Assembly (NCBI GenBank): GCA_937996755.1 | Contig: CALKUS010000269.1 | Span: 1-40,145, forward strand | Direction: 5' to 3' | DNA: 40,145 nucleotides | From: an uncultured Pseudomonadota bacterium | GTDB taxonomy: Bacteria; Pseudomonadota; Gammaproteobacteria; Xanthomonadales; Ahniellaceae | Shown here: positions 39,306 to 40,145 of the stretch, one piece after another | Position numbering within the stretch: position 1 is the stretch's first letter | Layout of the letters: each line of letters starts with the position of its first letter | Notes under the pieces: generated by a model | The model's input: only the letters and a program-made list of their open reading frames with translations | Told to the model about the DNA's origin: nothing | Databases searched by the model: none | Translations under genes and position numbers: made by a program

Positions 39306-40045
39306 GCGCGCCGTTGCGCATCGCCGCGTGGAGCGGCCCGCGCAACATCTCCACGGCGATGATGCGCGCATGGGAGAACCGGCCCGACTGCGCCGTGGTC
39401 GACGAGCCGTTCTACGCGCACTACCTCGCGGCGACGGGCGCGGCGCACCCGGCGCGCGAGGAAGTGATCGCCGCGGGCGAGACCGACTGGCGCCGCGTCG
39501 CCGACACGCTGCTCGGGCCGGTCCCCGACGGCAGGGCGATCTGGTACCAGAAGCACATGACGCACCACCTGCTGCCGCAGATGGACCGCGCGTTCGTGCG
39601 TTCGCTCGTGAACGTGTTCCTGATCCGCGACCCGCGCGACGTGATCCACTCCTACGCGCGCAGCCGGCCCGGGGCACGCATCACGCCCGAGGACCTCGGC
39701 ATCCCGCAGGAGGCCGCGCTGTACGAGTTCGTCGAGCACGAGACCGGCCGCGCGCCGATCGTGATCGACACGGCCGATTTCCTCGCTGCGCCAGAGGCGC
39801 ACCTGCGCGCGTGGTGCGACGCGATCGGCATCCCGTTCACCGAACGCATGCTCGCCTGGCCCGCGGGCCCGCGCGCAAGCGATGGCGTCTGGGCGCCGCA
39901 CTGGTACGACTCGGTGTGGAAGTCCACCGGATTCGAACCGCCCTCGGCGCACGAGCACCACGACGTGGACCCTTCGCATCGAGCGGTGGTCGATGCGTGC
40001 CTGCCGCATTACGAGGGGTTGCGCGCGAAGCGCTTGGTGCCGTGA
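39302..40045 (+). CDS. Sulfotransferase-like protein (partner of the class IV aminotransferase)
   Basis: 247 residues from the GTG at 39302, overlapping the aminotransferase stop (GTGA). A P-loop-like start IAAWSGPRNISTAMMRAWEN, VVDEPFYAHYLAATGAAHP, then WYQKHMTHHLLPQMDRA and VNVFLIRDPRDVIHSYARSR, the region where sulfotransferases bind the 3'-phosphate of PAPS. It ends with GPRASDGVWAPHWYDSVWKS and STGFEPP. Sulfotransferase activity is not certain, since the PAPS 5'-loop (usually PKSGTTW) is changed to WSGPRNIS, as in the plant branched-chain aminotransferase-like fusion family. It could act as a kinase-like or regulatory partner. It is last in the four-gene operon. Confidence 0.85.
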   Translation: MSAPLRIAAWSGPRNISTAMMRAWENRPDCAVVDEPFYAHYLAATGAAHPAREEVIAAGETDWRRVADTLLGPVPDGRAIWYQKHMTHHLLPQMDRAFVRSLVNVFLIRDPRDVIHSYARSRPGARITPEDLGIPQEAALYEFVEHETGRAPIVIDTADFLAAPEAHLRAWCDAIGIPFTERMLAWPAGPRASDGVWAPHWYDSVWKSTGFEPPSAHEHHDVDPSHRAVVDACLPHYEGLRAKRLVP

Positions 40046-40091
40046 AGCGACGGCTCGTCCTTGCCGTGGGGCGGGAATCCATTTCGGTCTT

Positions 40092-40106
40092 CGCCCTGCG
40101 GGCGGG
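40092..40106 (+). terminator. Possible weak terminator after the operon
   Basis: CGCCC (40092-40096), loop TGC, GGGCG (40100-40104), then GGTTTC. A second small hairpin CGCGCC-TGTC-GGCGCG lies at 40123-40138. The last 100 nt have no gene that can be supported. Confidence 0.3.
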
Positions 40107-40145
40107 TTTCAGCAAGCACTTTCGCGCCTGTCGGCGCGCCCAGAG

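Noticed and set aside
39935..39960. GFE in the sulfotransferase-like protein (STGFEPP)
   Set aside because: It is internal, lacks the preceding F-x-[NS], occurs in a cytoplasmic protein and is a conserved family motif.

Overview
This is a very GC-rich, gene-dense chromosomal segment with almost exclusively G/C third codon positions. The gene families point to a gammaproteobacterium of the Lysobacterales (Xanthomonadales): DUF2884, a YajQ homologue, a 'vgr-related' HExxH protein, DUF817, DUF6600/FecR-like, GlxA-type AraC, TIGR00645/UPF0114, and SERSEG-type intergenic repeats. Genus is not resolved. I see no rRNA, tRNA, CRISPR array, transposase or phage gene. Many long open frames on the opposite strand of real genes are GC artefacts and are left out.

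Layout. 1-5.2 kb: a truncated acetyl-CoA hydrolase/transferase, a DUF2884 periplasmic protein and a secreted GH44 endoglucanase/xyloglucanase, all minus strand. 5.3-9.3 kb: an aldo/keto reductase divergent from a secreted parallel beta-helix protein, a coupled pair of small membrane/secreted proteins and an EF-hand lipoprotein. 9.3-13.5 kb: a family-6 uracil/hypoxanthine-DNA glycosylase, a secreted protein coupled to a GlxA-type regulator, a DMT exporter, small orphan genes and a PAN-domain lipoprotein. 13.5-17.2 kb: a DUF885 peptidase, then a PadR regulator plus HAAS-type membrane protein with a clear upstream palindrome. 17.4-23.7 kb: a FecR/DUF6600 protein with a repetitive Q/E/R coiled-coil tail, a KGG stress protein, a SET-domain methyltransferase with a GNAT acetyltransferase, a secreted unknown, an HExxH protein and YajQ. 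23.7-30.5 kb: MgtC/DUF4010, DUF817, a TylF-like methyltransferase and a 1227-residue secreted Asp-box/PA-domain protein. 30.6-36.4 kb: a LysR regulator divergent from an SDR/MDR/PLP-decarboxylase operon, a DUF1570-like metalloprotease and UPF0114. 36.6-40.0 kb: a tightly coupled operon of a MATE exporter, TfoX_N protein, class IV aminotransferase and sulfotransferase-like protein.

Most striking points. (1) Three unrelated secreted proteins (GH44, beta-helix, Asp-box/PA) carry a short [ML]F-x-[NS]-GFE motif. It is the exact C-terminus in two, and it follows the PA domain in the third. All three genes have a SERSEG-type repeat within about 30 nt after the stop codon. In the first two, nucleotide similarity runs from the GFE codons across the stop codon into the repeat, as if one cassette supplied both. 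(2) The last two genes correspond to the two halves of plant 'branched-chain aminotransferase-like' fusion proteins, which suggests that the bacterial proteins work together. (3) The gene packing is very compact: several ATGA/GTGA overlaps, two convergent pairs sharing one CTAG as both stop codons, and one 59-bp convergent overlap.
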